Origin: Staphylotrichum longicolle
Taxonomy: Eukaryota; Ascomycota; Sordariomycetes; Sordariales; Chaetomiaceae
Direction: 5' to 3'
Assembly (NCBI GenBank): GCA_019096155.1
Contig: JAHCVI010000004.1
Span: 3,038,001-3,102,000 of the forward strand
Length of the DNA stretch: 64,000 nucleotides
The notes under the pieces were generated by a model. That model was not told where the DNA came from and made no database searches. It saw only the letters and a program-made list of their open reading frames with translations. Both the position numbers and the translations under genes were made by a program. How positions within the stretch are numbered: the first letter of the stretch is position 1; every line of letters starts with the position of its first letter. Of this stretch, positions 30,779 to 40,968 are shown in pieces.

Positions 30779-32554
30779 ATGCGCCTTCTCAACACAACAA
30801 CTCTGCAACTTAGCCAGTTTCATCGCGACATTCCTCCATACGCGATTCTCTCGCACACTTGGGGGGACGAGGAGGTGACGTTCCAAGAGATCGATGCGCC
30901 CGAGAGGGAGAAGAAGCGCGGATGGGCCAAGGTGGTTGGCTGCTGCCGCCAGGCTCTGATGGACCACCTCGACTGGGCCTGGCTCGACACCTGCTGCATC
31001 GACAAGACGTCGAGCGCCGAACTTTCCGAGGCTATCAACTCTATGTACGGATGGTACGAGAATTCGCAAGTCTGCTACGCTTTCCTGGAGGATGTCTCTG
31101 CCCCAAACCCCGAGTTTCCGCTCAATGAGTTCAAGGCAGCCCGTTGGTTTACCCGCGGCTGGTGCCTCCAAGAGCTGATTGCACCACGCCGCCTTGAATT
31201 CTATGCCAATGACTGGACTGAGATCGGGACTAAGCTCAGTTTGCGCCGCTGGATTAGGAAGATTACATCAATTCCAGAGCCAGTACTACTTGATCAGGCC
31301 CTGTGGAGTTGTAGCATCGCCCAGAGAATGTCGTGGGCATCTCAACGCCGGACGACCAGGGTCGAAGACGAGGCGTACTGCCTCCTCGGCCTCTTCCAAG
31401 TCAACATGCCTATGCTGTATGGAGAAGGGAGGCGGGCTTTCTCCCGGCTCCAGGAGGAGATCATCAAACGAACAGAAGATTATTCGTTCCTTCTCTGGAC
31501 TCAACATGGCGAAATCAACCAGCATCGACTGGACGAGAAGTCGACCAGTTTCCCAATCTTTGCGACGGAGCCTGCGTGCTTCCATCGAGATGGGCTCATT
31601 ATTCGGGAACGCGGACGCATAGGGTACCGCGCCGTCCAACCCGGCTTCTCGGTCACCTACGGATCGTGGCGGTTCCTTGACATGGATCCTCCGCAAATGA
31701 CGAGTCGCGGGCTTTGCGTGTCACTTCCACGCAGAACCGTCAAAACCCCACCGTTCGACGACCACAAGGGATGCCTATTGTTGTGGACTGGCTTGATATT
31801 TGACTGCGGTGCGGTCTGTGTCACCGTGGTCCAAGACACGTCTGCTTGGCACGAACAATACGTTCGTGCAGGCGACAGCGAACCTGAAGTGCATCTCGTA
31901 GAGCTTGACGACCTTGATCACTTTGAACTCAAGCAGACTTACCTGAAAGACCCCGAACCTTCCCCTTTGTTCTTTTCATGCCGACACCCACCAGATTTTG
32001 TGCTTCCTAAGCTGGACGTTGTCCTTTCGTCATCGAGCGGCAATACCATCTCGATGGGAGCGAAAGCGTTGAATCTTCCACTTTGTTTCCGGAAGGTCGT
32101 CTCCCACGAACACCGAGATGATGCAGGGTACACTGAGATCTGGCGCGCCAGGGACTGGGGGTGGGGTTTTTGGGATCGGAGCGAGCTGATTTCCTTCTCA
32201 ATCCGGATAATGATTGAGAACGGTTCGGCCTCAGGTGATGTGCCACAGCAGCAGGCTTATGATCTCCAACTCAACATAACATTGGAGCGTTACCCACAGT
32301 ATTCTACCTGCGCCTTTGTGGATGATTCGGGCAGCGATATAGGTTCCATCGAGCCCAACGACGTGGAGTCCAACGGTTCCAGCGACACGGAGACCAACGA
32401 GTTAAGCGACAGGGCTAGATACAGACTGGAAAGTGGCGAGGTTGTTACCGCCAGCATCAAAAACTCGAGGGGAGAACCAGGCCTCGCACATTTCATACTG
32501 TGGGCCTCTGTGCTGCCGAGACAAGTGGATCGACAGGATGCCGGTAAAACTTAG
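30779..32554 (+). CDS. HET-domain (heterokaryon incompatibility) protein
   Basis: Single exon, 591 residues. The three HET blocks are all present: YAILSHTWGDEEVTFQE (residues ~21-37), WLDTCCIDKTSSAELSEAIN plus MYGWYENSQVCYAFLEDV (~68-107), and ARWFTRGWCLQELIAPRRLE (~122-141). The usual extension follows (RVEDEAYCLLGLFQVNMPML, YGEG, EEIIKRTEDYSFLLWT). The C-terminal ~300 residues are less conserved, without NACHT, WD40 or ankyrin repeats. HET proteins trigger regulated cell death after recognition of non-self. Whether this one is an allorecognition gene or a generic family member cannot be told. Its codon use is lower in GC3 than flanking housekeeping genes. It starts an accessory stretch reaching to about 35.7 kb. 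Confidence 0.93.
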   Translation: MRLLNTTTLQLSQFHRDIPPYAILSHTWGDEEVTFQEIDAPEREKKRGWAKVVGCCRQALMDHLDWAWLDTCCIDKTSSAELSEAINSMYGWYENSQVCYAFLEDVSAPNPEFPLNEFKAARWFTRGWCLQELIAPRRLEFYANDWTEIGTKLSLRRWIRKITSIPEPVLLDQALWSCSIAQRMSWASQRRTTRVEDEAYCLLGLFQVNMPMLYGEGRRAFSRLQEEIIKRTEDYSFLLWTQHGEINQHRLDEKSTSFPIFATEPACFHRDGLIIRERGRIGYRAVQPGFSVTYGSWRFLDMDPPQMTSRGLCVSLPRRTVKTPPFDDHKGCLLLWTGLIFDCGAVCVTVVQDTSAWHEQYVRAGDSEPEVHLVELDDLDHFELKQTYLKDPEPSPLFFSCRHPPDFVLPKLDVVLSSSSGNTISMGAKALNLPLCFRKVVSHEHRDDAGYTEIWRARDWGWGFWDRSELISFSIRIMIENGSASGDVPQQQAYDLQLNITLERYPQYSTCAFVDDSGSDIGSIEPNDVESNGSSDTETNELSDRARYRLESGEVVTASIKNSRGEPGLAHFILWASVLPRQVDRQDAGKT

Positions 32555-32769
32555 AAGGGGCGGGAGGGAGCATGGATCCTGAAGTTTATGCTGTACTGTG
32601 TGATAAATACTCTAGGCTTGGTTCCAATACTTGACTAGACAAAGTGAACGCAGAGGGCGGACACTCGGTAGTCTGGGTTGCAGTCGAAGTCAGGGAAGAC
32701 GCGAAGTCACCCATATTGGATGAACATTTCCACCATGTCTCCCACGCAGATCATGACACCGACGCCGTG
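32555..32769. other. Intergenic, HET gene 3' flank
   Basis: Short spacer with the 3' end of the HET gene; nothing recognisable before the kinase remnant. Confidence 0.45.
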
Positions 32770-33082
32770 CCTAGGTGGGGATCAGGTTGGACTCTGAGTT
32801 CCAAGTCTTGTTGAGAAATGCTGGATTTGTCGATAGCCGAGAGGAAGCAAGGGTTTCTTTAAACTCCCAGAAAAGTGGCTATGCTGACTTGATGAGATTA
32901 CACTGCCCACCGTGGTCACCATCAGTCGTGACGGAATGTCTACCCGGGTTCAGATAAAGTCTGCTGGGATTGTGAACCGTGATGACTTCGTGGACATGGA
33001 CAAGCTGGACCTCGACTTGAAAGGCCAGTGAGCTACGACTTGCGAAATGCTCTTGCTAAAAAGCGAACAAGCAAGGGGTGAT
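32770..33082 (+). pseudogene. C-terminal remnant of a paralogous protein-kinase gene
   Basis: Nucleotide-level similarity to the 3' part of the downstream kinase gene. Segment 32815-32840 matches 34313-34340 (CTGGA-TTGTCG-TAGC-GAG-GGAAG pattern). Segment ~32900-33082 parallels 34400-34581. It ends RPVSYDLRNALAKKRTSK-stop against RPASYNLGEALAKNETGK-stop. It lacks the catalytic region and has frame changes and stops. It is a 5'-truncated duplicate lying just upstream of the intact copy. Confidence 0.65.
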
Positions 33083-33241
33083 CACGGGGGGCGCAGCGAC
33101 TCCACACAATCTGTAGGGACCGAGTTGGCCAGAATTCACCATGTCCATGTCTTCTGGATATGCCTTCACGTGCCCCTTTCTGGGGGCCAATCACCACGGT
33201 CCAGTGGCTCACTGGGCAATGGGTCACTGCATTAACCGACA

Positions 33242-34581
33242 TTGATTTTCTCGTGGGACGGCGACACTTGGCGCCCCCGAAAAAAGGAGAACGCTTGTCG
33301 TCTCTTCGCGCACCTCACAAGCATGATCGAACCCGAGGGACGACTCTGGGCAGGATCAGGGAACTTGCTCACTGGAGGGCCATACACGTGGAATATCACA
33401 GATCAGGACCAGAGGCGGTACTTCTCAGTCACATATGCACCGCCTGCGGCTGTCGAGGATGTGGAGGAAACGGAGGAAATCTGCATGGCGCAGCTCCGGA
33501 AGCACGTCGACCAACTCGGCCCTGGTGTTTTCGGCATCCGTTTCTCAGAACCCGACGGTCCCGTCACCCTCTTGACAGACCGAAAACATGACGTGACAGT
33601 TTATGTCAACAACTATCCTCTGTCTGCATCGGGCCTGCCCTTTCCCTTCAAAACCGTCTATCTGAGAAGTCTGACCGAGCTGGACCGCTTTGGGCCCGAT
33701 GTCGACTTGGTCTCGTACCAAGGACCGCCATGTGTGGCCGGCGCGGCTGCCCCAACGACAAAGGCTGCCTTCAAATACTGGTACATGCACAATGGCATGT
33801 TTCGGACCTGGTACGAACTCAACAGCTGGAGTCGGCTTCCACGCGGCCACCCACACATTGTGCCATTCGACGCTGTCGTACTCGACCATCACACCGACGG
33901 CGTTGTCGGGTTTACCACCAAGTATATCCCTGGCGGCACCCTGCAGAAGAACACTGCGACCACGAGGCCATTCCGCCTCCAATGGCTTCGTCAGCTGCTC
34001 TCGGTGGTGGACGACTTGAACTACACGTACGGCATGATGCACCAAGACATCGCAGCACGGAACCTCCTGGTTGATGAGACGGATAACCTCCGTATTTTTG
34101 ACTTCAACTACTCCATCATGATTGAGAAGCACTACACCCCGGAGCGCGACGACACCAAGGGCGTCATCTTGACGCTCTACGAGATCATCACGCTGGACGA
34201 GCATTTCCGCGAAGTCCCACACGCAGAGCAGGATGCCGAGGCGATCCTCAAGATGAAGTGGGAGAAGCACCCCGACGTCCAGCTTGATGCCGATGTCCAG
34301 CATTTCGGACGTCCTGGACTCGTGGTAGCTGAGCGGAAGACGAAAGAGTTCTTCAAACCAACAAATACGTGGGTACGTTGGCCTGAGATGCCCGAGCCCC
34401 CACCGTGGCCCTACCGACCTACGACCACGACGGCACAGTCACAGGCACCCAGATGAAGCCTGTCGCTGCTGTTAGTCGACGACAGTTGGAGGACTTGAGC
34501 AGGCCGTACTTCAACTGGGAGAGGCCAGCGAGCTACAACTTGGGGGAAGCTCTCGCGAAGAACGAGACAGGCAAACGGTAA
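33242..34581 (+). CDS. Fungal protein kinase-like protein, C-terminus shifted by one base
   Basis: The reading frame from 33242 reaches a stop at 34456 (404 residues). The family-typical C-terminus (DGTVTGTQMKPVAAV ... NWERPASYNLGEALAKNE) is found one base off and ends at 34581. One base is probably missing near 34423. The kinase domain occupies roughly residues 170-350, with YIPGGTL hinge, MMHQDIAARNLLVD catalytic loop with the Asp and Asn, IFDFNYS (DFN in place of DFG) and ERDDTKGVILTLYEIIT. A classical Gly loop is not evident. The N-terminal ~170 residues are unassigned. This fits an expanded, fast-evolving filamentous-fungal kinase-like family. Flanking remnants show local tandem duplication. 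Activity is uncertain because of DFN and the missing Gly loop. Confidence 0.8.
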
Positions 34582-34734
34582 ACGAAGGGTTTGAGGAGCG
34601 ATACCACAATACCTGCAAAAGAACGTCGGCTATACATGAGTCCCTCTCACATCTCAAGTCTCCTCTGATATGCTTCGAGTGCTTATCTGTAGCTTGGCGA
34701 CCTACCATCATCAAGGGTTTCTGAAGAACTGTCG

Positions 34735-35660
34735 TCCGAGTGGCCCTTATCGTCTCGTCGGACGGCGAAACTTGGCACCCTGGGAAAATAGTTTGCTTGG
34801 CTGGCCTCGTCGATCTCAGCTCCGACCAAGAATGCGTTTTGCATTTCCAAATCTTGGTGCCAAGTCGTACATCAACACATTCCAAATCATGTCTTGGCAC
34901 TAAAGCCATGTCAGACCACCACCAACCAGCCAAGCGTGCACGGTTTGAGAGCATCCCTCCTCTGTTACCCATGGACAGAGCTTCGACGACAGCCAAGAAG
35001 AGCAGTTGCCCAGTGCTTTGCCAGCCCCTCCGCGCGCTCCAACCCGCTGTTCATCTCGTCACGGTGTATAGCCACCGCCAAGGCGTCTGGGGAAGTATGG
35101 CCAAGAGGAAACACAAGTGTTTGCCCAGAATACAGCTGTCTGCTATGATCCAGACCACCTAGCGCACTGACGATGATGTGGCATGGGCGCTTCTGGGCGA
35201 ACTCCAGCGACAGGCAAGGGCCGGACTAAACCTTTCGCCGCAAGAGCTTCGTGTTTGGGAAGCTTCCATGCATGGAAGGGCCGTCAATCACGGAGCTCTC
35301 CGAAGCCAGATACCGATCAGATCCCCCCCGAAAGGCGGCGCCGTGGTTGGTTGACCAGATGTTTCGACCGGACGGGAACCGAGCACCCCGAACATTGTCT
35401 GCTGCACCACCCTGCGAGATCTGCGCCAGACCAGATGCCAAGGGTTACAGGTGCGCAGCGGTGCACCTGGGAGCGTCACTTGGATCTCGAATGCCGAGCC
35501 CGCTCACGTTTGACGGCCTCCTGGCCTGGCCGAGCGCAGCGCCTTCTTCTCGGCCGAACCTCTTGTGTTCTTTCTCTGGTGTGTCGAGACATTGCATGTG
35601 TGCCGCACCTATGATTGTGTGGTGGCAGATGCAAGATCTCAAAAAGCCAAGGCCGTAGCC
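34735..35660 (+). pseudogene. Degenerate coding remnant downstream of the kinase gene
   Basis: The segment around 34749-34785 (GTCTCGTCGGACGGCGAAAC and on) closely matches the first codons of the kinase gene at 33248-33285. Beyond it, patches of protein-like sequence occur in changing frames, for example EVWPRGNTSVCPEYSCLL near 35090-35145 and DDDVAWALLGELQRQARAGL near 35168-35230, separated by stops. No complete gene can be built. It reads as a decayed second kinase copy or neighbour from the same duplication. Confidence 0.45.
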
Positions 35661-37185
35661 CCACACACCACACGGATCCATGCACCTGCCTGCGCTCCTG
35701 CCTGCATGTGCAACCCCTGCCGTTTTGACCCTTGTTCACAGAACTGGCAAGGCAAGTCCTGCCGATGTCCAGCTTCCAGTATCATCTTGATCCAACCTCT
35801 CCTCAACGTCACGCAGTGGTGGTTGGTTGCTATGCCGAAACATCTGGGAATTTCGTCCCTCAAAACCTCGGAGGAAACGGAAGGGCGGGCCAAAGGCAAA
35901 CATCCCAGCCCGCGGCTTGTTGCTATTCACGTCACAGCAGCATGAAAAAACACCGTTTGGGCAGCGCCAGACGACCCCGAGACCGACCAAAGTGGGGTCT
36001 TTTGAGGTCCACACAAATTCCCCGAGTGGCCGCCCGGGAGCAGCTCCCGAGGCGCGCCAGAAAGGTGGGCCCGTTTCACAATGTCCACTGACTGCCAGAT
36101 CCACGCTGTCAACAAGGGTGTGTTCTTTCCTGCTTCCTTCCTTACCCATCCCCCGCCACCACCTGCCGGAAAGGGGTCTAGCCAGACGGGAAGGAAGCGG
36201 ATACTCCCCCTCTCCCGTCCAAGGGCTGAAGTGTGGGCGGGCGAGAGGGAGGGAGGGAGGGGGCTGGGGAGCAAGGAGGAGAAGATGTTCCCTTTGGTCA
36301 CATTCTGGCGAGTTAATACAGTGGAGACGGATAACGGTTTGGGGCCTCTCCCGCCAAGATGCAAACACAGACCTTTCCCTCTATCAAACTGCCGGAGAGA
36401 CACACACAGCCGGGCTGAGCTGGCTGGGCAGGGTGGTGTCAACTCGAGCCCGTGATTCGGATGGTGCTTTTGGACGAGGTGAGGTGGGGGGAGGAGGGCA
36501 CCCGCCGAACGTCAGTGGTCTCCAACCGACCTCAAACCAGATGAATCGCAGAAGAGTCTCGAGACGTCCGAACCCGTTGGACATGACAGCATCGCAAAGA
36601 CGTGTTCATCCCCTCCCCATCGGCAGGGCTTTCACGCTGACTCGCAACCCGTCACCGGAGGCCGGGTCCTCGTGGGTTGTTGTTGCGAGTTCTGCTACCG
36701 TTTTTTTTTTTGCCCCTGCCGCTTCGCTCCTAGAACACGACTCGCGGCTCATGTTGCCTGCCACCCCAGTCTGTTGATCGACGCCAAGGCATGTCGCATA
36801 CTAAAGTCAGAGTTGCGTCTCGATCGGGACTGGGCTTTCGCCTCTTGGCTGTTTTGGCTACCATCGGTCCTCTGGCAGGACTCTCTTCTTCTTTCTTGTT
36901 CCTGTTTGTTTTGGTCTTCTCTTTTTCTCCCTTTTCCTTTCCTTCCCTTCCCCTCCCCTCTGCCTCCCCGCCGCCCCCCGTAAATGGTTGGGTCTTGAGC
37001 GTCCACACCGTTCCTTTTTCTCCCTTCTTTTCTTTAGATCGAAGCCGCAGGGCGGCTTCGCTGGTTGTTTTTTTTTCCGTTGCTTTCTTTTTTTAGACAA
37101 AACTGCTCGTTTTGACTCTGGGCGAGAAGCCTGGAGCTGCTCCGCCCCCTGAGTTCAGCACGCCGCTTCGAAGAAACAAGATACA
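35661..37185. other. Long intergenic region upstream of the ZIP transporter
   Basis: About 1.5 kb of non-coding sequence. The last 300 bp (about 36880-37090) are strongly pyrimidine-rich on the plus strand with repeated CCTTTT/CTTCCC runs, typical of a CT-rich core promoter or leader in filamentous fungi. A plus-strand frame spanning 35827-36777 has no protein-like features. Confidence 0.55.
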
Positions 37186-38799
37186 ATGGCCGAGAATGTG
37201 ACCGCCCCGATTGCTGAGATGGATCTCATAAGTGGGAAGCCGGCGTGTGGGAGTGGCCAGGAGCCGGGCGAGTACGATCTTGGCCTCCACGTTGCAGCTC
37301 TGTGTAAGTCGAGATGGATTGTTGACTGTTGCCCAAGTTCTCAAACTGACAGTTGCTCCTAGTCATGGTCTTGGCTGCATCCATCTTTGGTGCTGGCTTC
37401 CCGGTCGTTGCAAAGAAAGTCAAATGGGTCAAGGTGCCGGCAAAGACCTTCTTCATCTGCAAACACTTTGGCACCGGTGTCCTGGTTGCGACGGCATTCG
37501 TACATGTAAGTGGGACAGCGGACGTTGCGAGAGAGCGGCAACGCTGACACGGCAGTAGCTGCTCCCCACGGCATTTGGCAACCTGACGGATCCATGCCTT
37601 CCCGATCTGTTCACTGACAAGTACCCGGCGATGCCCGGCGTCATCATGATGGGCTCCATGTTCTGCCTCTTCATCATCGAGATGTACCTCAACGGCAAGA
37701 TGGGCGGGCACTCTCACTCTCACGGCGGGCCCATGGTTTCGAACGCACAGCCATCTACCGGCCGCTCCCGCTCCCGCTCCCGCCAACCGCGCGCCCCCCT
37801 CGCGGCCTCCGCGGTACACGAGCGCCAGCGACTTTGAGATTGAGGATATCGACTACGAGAAGAAACTCGCGCAAAAGATGTACGACGAAAAGATGCGCGA
37901 CGCAAAGCCCACGAACCCGTATGCCAACGTCAACGACACCGACACCGGCTACCCCACCGCCCCGTCCGAGATGCCGCCCTGGTTCGTCGTCTTCTACGAG
38001 CAATACGTCCGCCAGCGCCTCGAGATGATCAACATGATCAAGTCGATGAACCACCACCAGCACGACACCGACGCCTCCACCAAGCGCCAAACCGTCATCA
38101 CCACCACCACGCCAGCCTCCCTCGCCGACTCCCCGTACATCGACGAAGAAACCGGCCAGGCCGTCGACCCGGCCGTCTTCCGCAAGATGTCGATGAACAT
38201 CACGCTGCTCGAGGGCGGCATCCTGTTCCACTCGGTGTTCGTCGGCATGACGGTCAGCATCACCGTCGACGGGTTCCTCGTCTTGCTCATCGCCATCATG
38301 TTCCACCAGATGTTTGAAGGGCTCGGGCTCGGCTCGCGCATCGCCGCCGTGCCCTACCCGCGCGGCAGCATCCGGCCGTGGCTGTTGGTCGTGGCGTTTG
38401 GCACGACCGCGCCCATCGGGCAGGCGATTGGCCTGGCGGTCAAGGACTCGTATGATCCGAATAGCGCGTTTGGGTTGATCATCGTTGGGGTGTTCAATGC
38501 GATGTGAGTTTCTCAGTGGGCGGGGTTTGTGGGGAGGGGAGGGAAGCTGAAGTGCTAATGTGTGCTTTCTGTTAATAGTTCGTCGGGGCTTTTGCTCTAC
38601 GCGGCGCTGGTCGACCTGCTGGCCGAGGACTTTTTGTCGGAGGAGGCCAACAGGACGTTGACCAAGAAGGACCGCATCACGGCGTTTGCCTTTGTCATTC
38701 TCGGGGGTAAGGCGGTGATGGTCGTTGGTGAGCAAAACAAGCCAGAAACTGACTGTGTGTGCAGCGATTGGCATGTCTATTGTCGGTGCCTTTGCGTAA
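37186..38799 (+). CDS. ZIP-family zinc/iron transporter, two bases lost in a C-run
   Basis: Imports zinc or related divalent metal across a membrane. Exons 37186-37303, 37363-37505, 37559-38503, 38579-38706 and 38765-38799 are joined at protein-consistent sites. TM1 starts VMVLAASIFGAGFPV and TM2-3 include HFGTGVLVATAFVHLLPTAF. The variable cytosolic loop carries HSHSHGG and HHQHD histidines. The second half holds the metal-site helices SVFVGMTVSI and MFHQMFEGLGLGSR, and the last helix ends IGMSIVGAFA-stop. The exon sum is 1369 nt. The frame changes in the loop at the C-run 37794-37799, where two extra C would restore RAPPSRPPRYTSASDF and 456 residues. The defect is in a non-essential loop, consistent with undercalled homopolymer. 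It resembles vacuolar/plasma-membrane Zrt-type fungal transporters; the exact paralog is undecided. Confidence 0.92.
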
Positions 38800-40968
38800 G
38801 CCTGCAAACCGGCGGAAGGCGACGTGTACGATAAGCAGTCAACCGCCCCCGATCGAGGGCAGATGTCCTTTCCCGTCGGCACACGGTACATCCATTTAAC
38901 TCGCTCGAGGAGCCTCCTGTCAAGATACGACGCTCGAGACAAGACAACATCACAGACACAAAACCCGGTGTTGGGACAAGGCATAGAGGTTTCTGTCGAC
39001 AACAAGAGGACGCCTCCCAGGAGAAATCAGATGGCCTGTAACCAACCCTTTTTTTCTTTTGTTCCTTTGGGCTCCCTCTTGGCTGTGGTGAAGGAGGGAG
39101 AATATGACAAGTTACCCTTTGGCTCATGAGCTTGATCGGTTTTAAAACTCTGGGATGGTTGATGTGTTCATGGGTGGGAAAACCGCTCACGCGGGGACAG
39201 CTAGGCATTGCATCTTCCAAACACGGAGGCAAGACTCCCTGGGTGATTTGGACGAGATGGCAGCACATGACTAGAATATCTACAGTATATAAACTACACA
39301 GTACACTAGAATGCCATAAAAGGACCAACAATACAAAAAATCTACAAGCCCACAGCGTTCTCAACTGGCAACCAGTTGTTGGTGGTCAACAGGGAAAGAG
39401 ACAGGTTCCCTCGTGCCACCGACGTCCCCCACAACCACATCATCAAAACCAAATTTTTCACCCAACACCACAACGGGCGGCTCGAGAGGATATTTATATC
39501 CCCCACCACAACCCAGCCCCCCCTTGTCCCGACCCGCCCCTACCATCTTCTCAGCACGTCTTGGATGCGACAGTGATGAGTGCCGGGCAATTCGGAAGTT
39601 TCACGCTTCTCGGTGTCAAAGGGTAAAGGAAAAGGGAAAAAACAGGAACGGTGCGAAAGTCTGGTGCGGGCCTGGGCCTGGGGGTGGCTGTGTTGACGGA
39701 GGTTCGGCAAGGGGTTGTCGATCGTGCGCTGTGCGGGCGGCGATGGGCGCGATTGGACGGCGAGTGGGACCGAGGTTGGGCCCGGCCCAGTTGTGATGGT
39801 GGGTTATCATGGCGATTATTGGAGAGAGGGAGATGGCAAACGAAACATTGATTTGGACACCTTAGGTATTGTATATGGTTTGTTGGAGTGTCGGATGTGA
39901 ATGGTTTTGGACTGGAAGGGGTGTGTTTGGGAGAGGAAAGGGGACCCTAACCCTCATCTGAGCTTGGTGTAAGTGATGAGGAAGGAACGAACTCCATCCG
40001 CGCTCTGCACCTTCCTCAACTTGCGTGCCCTCTCTTTCTGGGTTCCTAAAAATCCATCAACATGGAACCAGCTGAACCCATCTCACTCAATCGTCCTCAA
40101 CCGACGCCCTAACATTATTTTATTTTAACACCAACCACAGCTTCACAGCCGCCAACCTGCATACCCCCATCGTCCAGCCGCGGCACAACCCCTAATCACC
40201 GTCCCATCCCTTCCCGTCCACCCGAACTTCACTCCCGCGTCAAGCGGCGCAAGTTCCTGTTAGTTAACCGCTCAGCTCGCAGCACAAACCAACGGGCAAA
40301 CTCGCCCACCTCCCGTCCCAAACTTCCGGGTCAGCTGAACGAATCAGATGCCGCCTGCCCGCCACAACAATCCCGTCACCAACGCCCGCGCCGCCCCGCC
40401 CTGCCGCACTCCATACTGTGCGTGTGTGTGGGAGAAAAAAGGGTCGGGGTGGTGGCGGCGGGGAGCTGTGACGTGATGATGCGGTTGGAATGCGGCCCGT
40501 TGCGCGCGCGCTCAGGCTGCTGGGTGTAAAAACGCAAATGTGCTTCTTTGTTTTGCAAGGACTGGGCCGCGGTGGTGCATAATCACGCAGACGGGATATT
40601 TTCTATTGTATGTACGTACTTTCTAAGCCCATGTTAGTTGTCCGGCTGGGGTGGAGGTTGGCCCCGGATGCGGGCCGTGGTCGGGGCGCGGTTTGTTGGT
40701 GCTGCTGTTTTCGGGGGACCGGGCTTTGTTCGTTATGAACCTTGGCTTCGGAGGGTGGGATTCGGGGGTTGGCGGCCAACAAACAACAAATTGTTTCGGC
40801 TCGTGTAGGGCGTTTGGAAATGGCGGCCGGGTTCAGCCTTGGGGGTTGCTGGGGCCCGGTTACGTAGGTTATCAAGTGATGGCGAGTTGGTGACGATGGG
40901 GGGGCCATTGTCAACTCGTGTTCGGCGGGTTTGTCCACCGGGGCGAGCCGGCTGTGCGTTGACCGTGG
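38800..40968. other. Long intergenic region, ZIP to F-box gene
   Basis: About 2.2 kb with no frame that looks protein-coding on either strand. It includes a 10-bp telomere-like word at 39945-39954 and A/C-rich tracts at 40080-40300. Possible location for a non-coding RNA, but no evidence was seen. Confidence 0.5.

Noticed and set aside
35827..36777. 316-codon plus-strand frame between the kinase remnant and the ZIP gene
   Set aside because: No domain, no hydrophobic pattern, mixed Arg/Gly/Ser text, and ends in the CT-rich ZIP leader; judged random.
37755..39005. 416-codon minus-strand frame opposite the ZIP transporter
   Set aside because: Antisense of the ZIP exons and introns; composition typical of a shadow frame.
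39945..39954. CCCTAACCCT, telomere-like word
   Set aside because: Only 10 bp and isolated among ordinary intergenic sequence; chance match, not an internal telomere.
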